NCBI RefSeq assembly: GCF_963855985.1
Contig: NC_087104.1
Span: 2,976,001 to 3,040,000 of the forward strand
DNA length: 64,000 bases
Source of the DNA: Ostrinia nubilalis
Taxonomy: Eukaryota; Arthropoda; Insecta; Lepidoptera; Crambidae
Direction of reading: 5' to 3'
In this document: piece by piece, positions 54,194 to 64,000 of the stretch
Layout: each line of letters begins with the position of its first letter
Numbering within the stretch: the stretch's first letter is position 1
Made by a program: the position numbers and the translations under genes
The notes under the pieces: generated by a model
Databases searched by the model: none
What the model was told of the DNA's origin: nothing
The model's input: the letters and a program-made list of their open reading frames with translations, nothing else

Positions 54194-57100
54194 CTGAAAG
54201 GCAATTGAAATTTTCGTTTTATTATTGACGCGAAAGTTTGTTAATAAAGCTTTATAGACACGTTTAAATGTTATTCTTGATGTGAATTATGTTAGTTAAT
54301 TAATAAATCTCTGAAGAATCATTTAAATGATAGTTTTGTCTCTTTTCATTACAGCGAGATCGTCAATTGAAAGATAATTTAATAGCTAAAAATTGCGTTG
54401 AAGTTTTTGATTAAGGAGGCAAGCAAATAACATTAATTAACAAATAATCAGCGCTACAAATATAAAAAACAGAATTTTCGTTTATTTAAATCGAAATTCG
54501 TGATCATCTTTAGTAATTTTTACGCTTCTCATCTGGCTCTCTGCCGATATAGTATGTCTCACTCTTGCATTGCTTTACGTTATGCGTGTTTTTCCGAATA
54601 AAATTGACTTAATATCATATTTATCGGTGTTTATCTGCTGTGCATTCTTTTAGCAGTAAAAATCATCACGGCGGGGAAACCCCAGAACACATCGTTAATC
54701 TTTGAATTAAATAGTAAGCCTGTTATAATAAGAGCGTATATTCCTTAGAAAATATCCAAAGCTTTTAAAGATTCACTCACCTGTATACATAAAGAGTGGC
54801 GCTCGTTGGTGAGTACAATGTATACTCTGGTTCTCTCTTGTCCACGGCGTGAACACTCACTGACACATCCATATACCGGGATAGGGCCCTCTCTAGCGCT
54901 GCAGTCAAACCTTTAAACCAATTGAGCGATATATTAATTTTGACTTAAAGATGTACAGTCGCGGAATGAAAAGGTTCGTCACCTTAGTGTCGGTTTTCGC
55001 TTGCACTAGGTACTGTAAGAGTCAAACCTGCCAACATAACAGTGCAAGAAACAGTGCTGCTAACATTGAAATAAATATGACGTTTGCTAACGAATAAGGT
55101 TTTGCTTGTTTATTTTTCTATCCCATCAGTGCAATGCAATAATGACATTGACCAATTGACAATAGTTTTTTTTATTTAATAGAAATAATAATGGCAGGTT
55201 GAACCAACAAGAAGGTTTTAGTTTATCAATTATAATAATCTTCTTGACAAGATAAATCGTCAAACAACTTTGATCTGAATAATTTTGAACTTTACTGACG
55301 AACAGTTAAAGATTATTTTCTCTAACTCGAGATTATTCTGTAACATAGTTTCAAAAGGTAATATGTGCTCGCGATTCGTTGAAGGAATCAATTTGAAAAC
55401 TGACGAACCTTTTCATTCCGCGACTGTACGTTACACGTTACATAATACACTATATTCATTTTGATCTTAATGTTTCGCGACCAGAATGATTGTATGCCAT
55501 AAAAAATAATTGGTCTTTCGAGCCGGATTTTAGATATTATTAGGCGAACTTACCAGCGTTAGGTGCTGATGTTGTAACAGTCTGCGGCGCTCTAGATTGC
55601 GACGATAAGTAGGTGTACCAATGTCTAATAGCTTCTTCATCAACTTCCTGCAAAACAAAACGGATTTATCATTAAACTAGCTTTCCGCCCGCGCGGCGGA
55701 AAGCTAGTTTAATGATAAATCCTGGCTTCGCGCGCGTGGACTACATTATCTACATATTTTACGGAACCCTATTTTTTCCAAAATAAAATTTAGCCTATGT
55801 TACTCGTGGATAATGTAGCTTTCAAATGGTGAAAGAATTTTTAAAAACGGTCCGGTAGTTTTTGAGCCTATTCATTATAACCAAACAAACAAAGTTTTCC
55901 TCTTTATAATATTAGTGTAGATAAACTAATGAAAATAATGGATCTTACACCAAAATGTACGTCTGAAGCGCGTTTTTACAGCGCGATGTACTAAAATATA
56001 ATAAAACTCAGTGTGACATAACTAACTAAACTAGAACTAGACAAAGTATCCTGCCAACTTGTTCGACGCGAAAACAAAACACAACTTACCAAAGCGTCAT
56101 CATACAGAGCTTGGTCCTCATCATTGAGCTCTCCGGTGAGGTTATACACGTGTGAGGCTAATGCCCTCGCGATCTGAGCAATATTGGCTGCGAGGTTCTG
56201 AACTGATGTCTCGGAGGGCGTGTCTAGGACAGAGCTACGAGAGGGATCTTTGTGGCTCTGTGGAAGAAAAAAGCGAATTTTGAATTGGGTGACATTTATC
56301 AATAAGGCCAAGAAGAGTTGCTAGAAATAGTTTTAAATATCAAGTCTGTCGATACTATTGATAGTTTTACAACACTAATGCCAAGACGAGACTGCTTTAA
56401 ATCAGTTCTTTCAAGGCCTGAAAACCGCGTACCCATAATTATTTGCGAAACTTATACATGTGTTGTAGTTTTTACAAAATGTGTGTACACATTTTGACAT
56501 AATATTTGTACACATCTTGACACATGTGTGTACACATCTTGACACAATATTTGTACATATCTTGACACATGTGTGTACACATCTTGACACATGTGTGTAC
56601 ACATTTTGACACCTATGTGTGTACACATCTTGACACAATATTTGTACACATCTGGACACATGTGTGTACACATCTTGACACATATGTGTACACATCTTGA
56701 CACATGTGTGTACACATCTAGACACATGTGTGTACACATCTTGACACATTATGTACACATCTTGACACATGTCTGTGGCATCTTGACACAATATTAGTGC
56801 GTCTAGCGAGGGCCCGCCGCGAACGCTCGCGCTCGCATATAGGCGTGAGAATATTCGCGCTAGTTCTAGGACTGCGACTGCGCCGGATGCGTTAGATACT
56901 GACCGTCAAAGAGCTAAGCGTGAACGCAGTCATCCGCCTGATGCTGAACCGCTCATGCTGCCAGGCCAGCGTTTCATCAGCTAAGTTGATCTTCTTGTGG
57001 TTGACGGGCGCTCCCAGGCGAGATCTGAAGGAGTACGCAGCACCGCCAGGCTTGGGCGGCTTGGAGACGTGCATCGTGAGAGACGGGGCAGAGGATATGG

Positions 57101-60100
57101 AGTCCAGGCACATTGCGAATGACACGTCCTGTGGGAGAAAGTATAAATATAAACCTATTCAGACCTAAGTGGTATTCGCTACCGTCTGCGGCAGAGAAAA
57201 CCCAGTGGGTATGAGGTAATAATACTGTTCAGACCTAAGCGGTATTCGCTACCGTCTACCTATGTACCTCTACCCACAGCGGCAGCGAATATCGCTCAGG
57301 TCGCTCTAGCCGCGATACTTGATACTAAATATCTGAGCGAAACCCGCGCGGTATGTACCTCTACCCACAGCGGCAGCGAATATCGCTCAGGTCGCTCTAG
57401 CCGCGATACTTGATACTAAATATCTGAGCGAAACCCGCGCGGTATGTACCTCTACCCACAGCGGCAGCGAATATCGCTCAGGTTTGAATAGGCCTTTAGA
57501 TGTAGTAAAAAAATAACTGGCAACTAGTGGTGACTGAATTTGTTCCGGTGTTTCTAAAAAAAACCGATGTCAAAAAAGTTCAAGTTCATAATTGCCTCTT
57601 TTAGCATCATCATCAGGTCATTTATACTCTTTTGAAGGAACACAACTCTTTCCAATTTACCTGAGATAAGTGGAGGATTTGGCCTACACATCACATGCCA
57701 GACAGTTTAGGATAAGTTCGTTCGTTTCAGCCGAAAGACGTCCACTGCTGGACAAAGGCCTCCCCCAAGGATTTCCACAAAGACCAGTCCTGCGCCGCTC
57801 GCATCCAGGCACCTCCCGCGATCTTCACCAAATCCATCCACCTAGTGGGAGGCCTGCCCACGCTACGTCTTTCGGCTCGTGGTCGCCACTCAAGAACTTT
57901 CCTGCCCCAGCGGCCATCAGCTCTTCGAGCTATGTGCTTATGTAATTACTTTGATTTAATTCCACCCACCTGCAGTAAAGAAGCGTCAGCCGAATCCAAC
58001 TGCTCCTCCAGCCACTTCTTAGCGGAGAAGTAGTTCAGCGAATGTCCCGCGGCCGCGAGCGCAAACAGAAGCGAGGGCCCGCCGCGAACGCTCGCGCTCG
58101 CATATAGGCGTGAGAATATTCGAGCTAGCTCTAGCACTGCAACTGCGCCGGACGCGTTTGAATCCGCGCCTTGGGATAGGTCCTGGTGGAAGAGAGAAGT
58201 AAATAAATGAGAGATAAAGAATATTATAAACGTTTTAATTAAAAAATAAATTTATGATAATTTGTTCTTTAAGACATTCAAGTGTCAAATCACAGAAATG
58301 TGTCAAAATGTGTGCGTAGATATTTGTGCAAATTTTTTTGTAACAGTTTTTGCTAACATAGCACACTACACAGTTATTGATGAAGAAAATGTAGCGCAAT
58401 GGAATGATTGACCAATTTTTCACATGTTAAAATATTTAACTATGAAATATAGTGGTATTCTTTTATAAAATAACAAAAGTAAGGTTTAGGTTTAAGGACA
58501 CGTAACAGCCTTTCCAAATATAAAACTCAGGATAAATCTTTATTTATAATCTTTGTGGACACATAGAAATACTACACACAAACCTTGACAATCACTGAAA
58601 TTGAAATGGTCTTCTATCTGTTTTAATATCAATGATTGACAAGTTTTGGGTGCGTTCATAGGCTACCTAAATAAATTTCGACAAACGTTACTCCGACACT
58701 ACTGAATATTGACATGACTTTACTTCGACACTACACTACTCAGACAAAGGCGGTCGAAGTAACGTTTGTCGGAGTTTATTTAGGTAGCCGCGTTCATGTT
58801 AAACTTACAGGAACAACTCCGTTAGAGTCATAGTGCGCGGCGATGACGATAGTGTTAGCGGAGCCGGCCCGGCCGACGAGCTTGCCGTGTAACGTCACCG
58901 GCTTGGACTCCATCTTCTGAGGAGCTGGAGCGGAAACCACTGCGGGAAGATAACTTTGGTTAGGACACTGAATAACGACCATTATTATACTAGAGCAAGA
59001 GTCTCCAAACTTTGACGCCTTATGGCCTAATTACTTCAGTATGTTTCAAAGGTCAAACAGCTTTATTTTGCTGCCCTAGATTAGTCCAGAGTCTGTGTCA
59101 GGATGATGGTACAGGCTGGCCAGATTTGACCCGTAGTTTGTAGACCCCTGTTAGAGTAGGTAATGCCTTCGTAGTTAGTCTCTTTCCATTGGAAGGCACT
59201 GAGTAAAAAAACAGTGTGCGTAATTCTTCCAAGTAGTTTTCGGCTTTTTTTAGAAATACTCTTGCTTGGATACTATGGCAATCTCACCAAGAATAGTGGG
59301 AAGGGTTGACTGAGTCAACCACACAGGGAGGTTATTAGAAAAAAAAGCTTTTAATCAGTCTTTGCATAACCTGAGTCTTCTTTCTCCAGGGTAGGGAGGA
59401 TCAACAGGCATGAATCAACCCAATTGTTGCTTCAGCTATCTACGTCAGACGCAAATGCATGGCAATAAAGTCTGACGCCACACCAAGGTTATGATTATTA
59501 TGTAGCATTTTACAAAACAGCAAGCATACCTAACAAAAATCTTACTACCAATTTATTCTACACATACCAATCTGATACCCGTTAGAAGACACCCCATTGA
59601 ACATAGCCTCGAGCGCAGTGCCGGACTTGTCATCGGTGATCATGCTGTGCTGTAGATCTTGGATGATATCCTCGAATTCTGGCGCCCACTGTGCGAAGTA
59701 GACTGGAGCGTTCACTTCTTGCTGGATCATAGCCATCTCTAGAAGTTGGATGTGCTGTAAAGGAAATTCAATTTCTTATTTTGCAGAATATCTTAGGAGA
59801 GGTGATTAAAATGCTTTAAGCTTCAACCACACCGACGCGTACAGATCGCCATCGCCGGCGCGATCATAGGCCAATGACAGGTCGCGCGACCCATGACAGT
59901 CCGCGCGGACTATGGCGATCTGCACGCGTTGGTGTGGTTGAAGCTTTAGGAAATAGATTGAGAACTTTTCTATTGAATCATCAGTCTATCAAGCATTGTT
60001 CATTATTTTACCTTTGCTGTTTCATTTATTTGTGAACAAGGAATGGTTTATTATGAAATAGGTAACTAATTTTAAAAGTCGCTTTAAAAAAATACAATGA

Positions 60101-62526
60101 GTAGCAGAAATAAATAACATGCAACATTTTGCTTTAAGAAATTTCTTTGAAGATAACAGGGTCAAAGATTATACATTCTTTTGTATGCATTAGCAAGTTG
60201 CTAACCTACTTTTCATGAATAATTTATTTTAGTCTTTTAAAAACAATATTTTCTATTCAATTTAAAATAAGTTAGCTAGCTTGGTGTTAACCAAATGAAA
60301 TAGATAGATAATCTATTTGATGTAAATAAGAACTCTTTCAAAAAGGACACTTATTATTAGATCTAGCGCTTAATTCAGCCAGTGCTTGAGGTATGGGAAA
60401 TGGCATGGGAGGGGATATAGGGGGAACATAGAGGGGATAACATTGACAATTTATTATTATGATGTGACAAAGCACACTAACTGAAGTCTCGTTAATGTTT
60501 GTCGTCTCAAAACACCCATGCCGCTCCTATACTTACCTCAGGCACTGACTAAGTTAAATGCTAGATAAAAGTAGAGGTAAATTCATGCCTTACCTCTTTC
60601 TCTTCAGGCGTAAGAATGGTGTCATTCTTGGGCAGAACCAGGAGCAGGGCTCCGGCTTTGGCCCGGATCTCCATGAACTGGTCGATACTGACGTCCTGGA
60701 CTCTAGCCACCACGCAGTGGCGAGAGGTGCTCCAGGGAGCGGTGACATTGACATAGCATACAAATCTGAAGTACGCAGTACGCAAGTAGTAAGCAGTACG
60801 CAAGTAGTACGCAGAACTGACGACCGATGGGGCAGCAAGGTTCTGGAGTGGAGGCCGCGCACCGGAAAACGCGGCGTGAGACGTCCACCCACAAGGTGGA
60901 CCGACGACATCATAAAGATAGCAGGAAGGCGCTGGACGAAGGCCGCTACCGCTACCAACCGGGCAATATGGAAAGCATTGGGGGAGGCCTATGTTCAGCA
61001 GTGGATGTCCTATGGCTAAGATGATAATGATGATGATGATGACAAATCTGAAGTCTTGCTGACGATTGACATCTCAAAAACACCCTCCTGTGCCGCTCCT
61101 ATACCTACCTCAGGCACTAACTCAGTTAATCGCTAGATCTACAGGTAAATAATAAAAAAAGTAGAGGTAAATTCATGCCTTACCTCTTTCTCTTCAGGGG
61201 TAGAATGGTGTCATTCTTGGGCAGAACCAGGAGCAGTGCTCCGGCTTTGGCCCGGATCTCCATGAACTGGTCGATGCTGACGTCCTGGACTCTAGCCACC
61301 ACGCAGTGGCGAGAGGTGCTCCAGGGAGCGGTGACATTGACATAGCATACAAATCTGAAGTACGCAGTACGCAAGTAGTACGCAGAACTGACGACCGATG
61401 AGGCAGCAAGGTTCTGGAGTGGAGACCGCGCACCGGAAAACGCGGCGTGAGACGTCCACCTACAAGGTGGACCGACGACATCATAAAGATAGCAGGAAGG
61501 CGCAGGACGAAGGCCGCTACCGCTACCAACCGGGCAATATGGAAAGCATTGGGGGAGGCCTATGTTCAGCAGTGGACGTCCTATGGCTGAGATGATAATG
61601 ATGATGATGATGACAAATCTGCAGTCTTGCTGACGATTGACATCTCAAAAACACCCTCCTGTGCCGCTCCTATACCTACCTCAGGCACTGACTAAGTTAA
61701 GAGCTAAATCTGTAGGTAAATAATAAAAGTAGAGGTAAATTCATGCCTTACCTCTTTCTCTTCAGGCGTAAGAATGGTGTCATTCTTGGGCAGAACCAGG
61801 AGCAGTGCTCCGGCTTTGGCCCGGATCTCCATGAACTGGTCGATGCTGACGTCCTGGACTCTAGCCACCACGCAGTGGCGAGAGGTGCTCCAAGGAGCGG
61901 TGACATTGACATAGCATACAAATCTGAAGTACGCAGTACGCAAGTAGTAAGCAGTACGCAAGTAGTACGCAGAACTGACGACCGATGGGGCAGCAAGGTT
62001 CTGGAGTGGAGGCCGCGCACCGGAAAACGCGGCGTGAGACGTCCACCCACAAGGTGGACCGACGACATCATAAAGATAGCAGGAAGGCGCAGGACGAAGG
62101 CCGCTACCGCTACCAACCGGGCAATATGGAAAGCATTGGGGGAGGCCTATGTTCAGCAGTGGACGTCCTATGGCTGAGATGATAATGATGATGATGATGA
62201 CAAATCTGCAGTCTTGCTGACGATTGACATCTCAAAACCACCCTCCTGTGCCGCTCCTATACCTACCTCAGGCACTGACTAAGTTAAGAGCTAAACCTGT
62301 AGGTAAATAATAAAAGTAGAGGTAAATTCATGCCTTACCTCTTTCTCTTCAGGCGTAAGAATGGTGTCATTCTTGGGCAGAACCAGGAGCAGTGCTCCAG
62401 CTTTGGCCCGGATCTCCATGAACTGGTCGATGCTGACGTCCTGGACTCTAGCCACAACGCAGTGGCGAGAGGTGCTCCAGGATGTGAGCGAGCGGCCTTC
62501 AAGGTTGATGCTGGAGCTGCGGCAGC
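54052..62526 (-). CDS. NCLN: Nicalin (NCLN), nine C-terminal exons, 491 aa visible
   Basis: Exons in transcript order: 62339-62526, 59568-59754, 58809-58939, 57970-58182, 56904-57128, 56090-56257, 55554-55647, 54781-54910, 54052-54193; phases agree at every join and the stop is TAG at 54054-54052. Nicalin is an ER membrane protein that works with NOMO and TMEM147 in the multipass translocon. The lumenal region is an inactive M28-peptidase fold. AAHYDSNG and GADSNASG keep the metal-site layout, but the catalytic glutamate pair is replaced (LAAAGHSLNYFSAKKWL). One C-terminal membrane helix is seen (VFDLILTLAIIAYLSVVYFA). About 70-80 N-terminal residues, including the signal peptide, lie beyond the right edge. 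Confidence 0.92.
54781..54910 (-). CDS. NCLN: Nicalin exon
   Basis: LTAALERALSRYMDVSVSVH then KREPEYTLYSPTSATLYVY; phase 1 to 2. Confidence 0.9.
54957..55426. mobile_element. Mariner-type TIR element, 470 bp
   Basis: 26-bp perfect ends CAGTCGCGGAATGAAAAGG... with TA outside both (54955-54956, 55427-55428). Non-coding; in a nicalin intron. Confidence 0.82.
55554..55647 (-). CDS. NCLN: Nicalin exon
   Basis: EVDEEAIRHWYTYLSSQSRA; leaves in phase 1. A perfect 28-bp-arm palindrome ends 14 bp before its acceptor. Confidence 0.9.
55662..55722. repeat. Perfect palindrome, 28-bp arms, 5-bp loop
   Basis: 55662-55689 is the exact reverse complement of 55695-55722, with CGCGC between. The left arm includes flanking intron sequence (GGATTTATCATTAAACTAG). 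The right arm leads into an interspersed repeat continuing to about 55925. Confidence 0.92.
55675..55925 (+). repeat. Interspersed repeat (CTAGCTTTCCGCCCGC family)
   Basis: CTAGCTTTCCGCCCGCG, CGCGCGTGGACTACA, ACATATTTTACGGAACCCTA and TCTTTATAATATTAGTGTAG at the end, a common lepidopteran repeat. Class not assigned. Confidence 0.6.
56090..56257 (-). CDS. NCLN: Nicalin exon
   Basis: 56 codons, phase 0 to 0: SVLDTPSETSVQNLAANIAQ and RALASHVYNLTGELNDEDQA. Confidence 0.93.
56474..56795. repeat. Minisatellite, ~22-bp unit, about 14 copies
   Basis: Unit ACACATCTTGACACATGTGT plus GT, with variants where CAATATTTG replaces CATGTGTG. It fills half of a nicalin intron. Open frames across it (Cys/Val-rich) are by-products of the repeat. 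Confidence 0.9.
56806..56893 (-). pseudogene. 88-bp copy of a nicalin exon segment in the next intron
   Basis: Aligns without gaps to 58071-58158 with five differences, all third-codon-position and synonymous. It lies 10 bp beyond the donor of exon 56904-57128, lacks its own acceptor and donor, and is followed by an in-frame stop if read through. Confidence 0.9.
56904..57128 (-). CDS. NCLN: Nicalin exon
   Basis: 75 codons, with LTMHVSKPPKPGG, NHKKINLADETLAWQHERFS and IRRMTAFTLSSL, diagnostic of nicalin. Confidence 0.94.
57154..57492. repeat. TIR element with internal 92-bp tandem copies
   Basis: The left end CCTATTCAGACCTAAGTGGT pairs with the right end CTCAGGTTTGAATAGG. Inside, a ~92-bp unit starting ATGTACCTCTACCCACAGCG is repeated about 2.4 times almost exactly. 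Begins 26 bp before the acceptor of nicalin exon 56904-57128. Confidence 0.8.
57717..57940 (-). mobile_element. LINE 3' end, (GAAC)n-tailed subfamily
   Basis: GTTCGTTCGTTTCAGCCGAA then the antisense 3' coding end (GTCCACTGCTGGACAAAGGC). Longest copy of this subfamily here; in a nicalin intron. Confidence 0.75.
57970..58182 (-). CDS. NCLN: Nicalin exon with GADSNASG
   Basis: 71 codons, DLSQGADSNASGAVAVLELA then ARIFSRLYAS and KKWLEEQLDSADASLLQ. An 88-bp part is copied at 56806-56893. Confidence 0.94.
58660..58789. repeat. hAT-like MITE with 8-bp TSD GCGTTCAT
   Basis: GCGTTCAT at 58652-58659 and 58790-58797. Ends GGCTACCTAAATAAA and TTTATTTAGGTAGCC, with further pairing of GACAAACGTTAC. Confidence 0.82.
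58809..58939 (-). CDS. NCLN: Nicalin exon with AHYDSNG
   Basis: Encodes KPVTLHGKLVGRAGSANTIV and AAHYDSNGVVP. A TIR MITE (58660-58789) starts 20 bp past its donor. Confidence 0.93.
59568..59754 (-). CDS. NCLN: Nicalin exon
   Basis: Encodes HIQLLEMAMIQQEVNAPVYF then AQWAPEFEDII; enters in phase 0, leaves in phase 1. Confidence 0.92.
59821..59943. repeat. MITE with CTTCAACCACACC terminal repeats
   Basis: About 32 bp at each end pair (CTTCAACCACACCGACGCGT with the inverse ending at 59943). The GC-rich core holds GATCGCCAT/ATGGCGATC. Confidence 0.78.
60571..62481 (-). repeat. Tandem array: nicalin exon part plus LINE 3' end, three units and a source copy
   Basis: Units start at 60571, 61161 and 61729 (590, 568 and 587 bp), then a partial one at 62316. 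Each has intron end, donor, 142-143 nt of exon (60594-60736, 61184-61325, 61752-61894; source 62339-62481), a short intron-like segment, and an RTE-like LINE 3' end with a (GAT)n tail. The copies lack the exon's 5' part and acceptor. In unit 2 one base is lost in the exon. Confidence 0.92.
60773..61041 (+). mobile_element. RTE-like LINE 3' end within array unit 1, 13-bp TSD
   Basis: ACAAATCTGAAGT at 60760-60772 and 61042-61054. The plus strand encodes RRTDDRWGSKVLEWRPRTGK then RPPTRWTDDIIKIAG and ends EAYVQQWMSYG before the stop and GATGAT tail. The same insertion sits in units 2 and 3, so it preceded the amplification. Confidence 0.85.
62339..62526 (-). CDS. NCLN: Nicalin first visible exon (full-length copy of an amplified exon)
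   Basis: Acceptor TTCCAG above 62526, donor GTAAGG below 62339. It encodes CRSSSINLEGRSLTSWSTSR and then HCVVARVQDVSIDQFMEIRA. It is the only copy that keeps the 5' part and the acceptor; the last 143 nt recur at 61752, 61184 and 60594. Confidence 0.85.
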
Positions 62527-64000
62527 CTGGAATTTGTAATTGGAATTGTTTAAGTACTCGTAAGATGACTTAGCATAGGCGCAGACTACCGATTACACTG
62601 GGGAACAGTCATTTTGCGGCATGGTAGTTTAGAGTCAATTCTGTATGCGACTAGTGTGCTGAATACTAGAAAAATATTAGATTTGTCAAATTGACTCTAG
62701 ATCTTGAGATAAATACTATTAACCATTTATATGAAAAAATCAAAATAAAAATACCAATCTGTATAAAAAAAATATTCACACTAAGATCCTATTTAAGAAC
62801 GATATAAAAATTAAAAATATATTTGCTTTTCATCAAATAATACAAAAAAAAACTACAAAAAGCTTTTTCTGTAAGCTTTTATGTTATGGTTTTGGTCAGG
62901 AAAATTCCATAATTATGGCAACAGTAATCAGCCATCATCTGGCGGTCCCATTGACCGTGGATATCATTCTTCCACTATCCTGATGTTCTGGTAGAACCGT
63001 TCTGCTTATTCCTCACTGTAATCACCCAGATTATGGAAGAATCTGTCCAAATGGTTATTGTAAAAAAAAAAATTAATACTCAAATTAGCTCCTTATGTGT
63101 ACAATTTTTAAAACAATTTAGCAACCAATTCTGAAAAGTCTGGTGCTCAATGCCTCCCCAAATATTGTTTGACTACTAAAACAATGCTTAGCCATGCTTC
63201 AGATTCAATTTGTGTTATGTGGTTTACAAATACAGTGTCTTTTATAAGAGTACGGATTTGCGGTCAATCGAATTTATTTTTTCCGTATTCAAACGGACGT
63301 TTCAGGACGTAAAGGACTTTAATTTGGCTGACTTTTGATCATTTTAGTGATTAGAAAGCTCAGTTCATATCTTTGGCCTTCCAAATTGAAGTCCTTTACG
63401 TCCAGCTTGGCTCCAGTATGACAAAGAGTCTACACAAGGCTTGCAGACGATATTGGACCCCCAATATTTATTCTTTTATGGAAGTTTTATACCAAAGTAT
63501 GCTTGGTAGGTTTTTATCACTACCTCCGTGATCTTATTTCTTTGCTTTTGTAAGTTTACAAGCCAAATATTAACAAAAACTGTTGGGGTTGTAAACGTAA
63601 AGTTTTCATAATGAACTCATATTTTTTGAGACAAAAAGCTCTTTAAAAATTAATTTACAAGACACAAACTGATAATTTCAAGGTCTAGTAGCTGATTACT
63701 AAATTGTTGTAACCACAACTACACTAATACATGAGTAGAAAATAAAACTTGTGGGGTATAATCAAATTAATATAAGTTTAGGGAGGGTCGTTTAATTTTT
63801 TTCATTGATTTCTTGCGTCTCGTTTATCTCAAGAACCAGAGTCAATCCAAAGAAAGTAAATGCACACCATTTATGTCTAATACATGTGTTTACAAAAACC
63901 ATTAACAAAATAGATGCCGCAGATTTTTTTATTTTTTTTGTTCCGCAGTGTTATTAGTTGACCGATAATTGTGTCGGGTCAGTATGGTGTTGTATGAAAG
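62527..64000. other. Nicalin upstream intron, partly unassigned
   Basis: AT-rich. No nicalin N-terminal exon recognised. One hairpin repeat: GGACGTAAAGGACTTTAATT at 63305 is inverted at 63381-63403. Confidence 0.5.

Noticed and set aside
56411..56797. Long Cys/Val/His-rich open frames on both strands (repeating QDVYTHVSRC-like units)
   Set aside because: They are translations of the 22-bp minisatellite in several frames, inside a nicalin intron, with no start or splice context.
60561..62116. Copies of the nicalin exon as extra functional exons
   Set aside because: They lack the acceptor and 5' half. Using the best cryptic acceptor (CTTCAG after the intron segment) from phase 0 would shift the frame into a stop. 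Kept only as a finding to test.
60558..62182. Plus-strand open frames of 144-153 codons
   Set aside because: They run from antisense nicalin exon copies into the LINE 3' coding end; chimeric by-products of the tandem array.

Overview
The window is animal nuclear DNA, almost certainly from a moth or butterfly (Lepidoptera). Genes are split by GT/AG introns and introns are AT-rich. The introns are packed with 3' ends of RTE-like LINEs ending in (GAT)n tails and with many short inverted-repeat elements of the kind common in lepidopteran genomes. The gene content (an IR75-like ionotropic receptor, an insect transglutaminase, nicalin) fits an insect. Species cannot be fixed from sequence alone.

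Layout. (1) 1-10381, minus strand: the 5' part of an IR75-like ionotropic receptor gene (four exons seen; it continues past base 1). Its 9 kb third intron holds a Ty3/Gypsy LTR retrotransposon (4474-8991) and a 1.3 kb TIR element. (2) 10382-21709: intergenic, no credible gene; MITEs, LINE 3' ends and a 1.1 kb element with an 8-bp target duplication. (3) About 21710-50710, plus strand: a complete transglutaminase gene with 14 coding exons (27187-49793, 705 aa, Cys/His/Asp triad visible) and a likely untranslated first exon near 21.7 kb. Its introns hold a second, very young Gypsy element (31021-36410, identical LTRs), a piggyBac-like element that splits a SINE, mariner-type TIR elements and a ~420-bp-arm hairpin. 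(4) 50711-54051: intergenic repeats. (5) 54052 to beyond 62526, minus strand: nicalin (NCLN), the last nine exons (491 aa), with the N-terminal exon(s) beyond the right edge.

The three genes are not functionally linked. The strongest unexplained signal is local exon copying. Part of one nicalin exon has been tandemly amplified with a LINE 3' end (60571-62481). A second nicalin exon has an 88-bp copy in a neighbouring intron (56806-56893). The 5' end of transglutaminase exon 7, with its splice acceptor, is copied upstream (43475-43592). Almost all coding differences between these copies and the real exons are synonymous third-position changes. A second theme is nesting: both LTR elements sit inside MITEs, with target duplications preserved. 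No CRISPR array, rRNA or functional tRNA gene was found. No previously undescribed gene system could be demonstrated.
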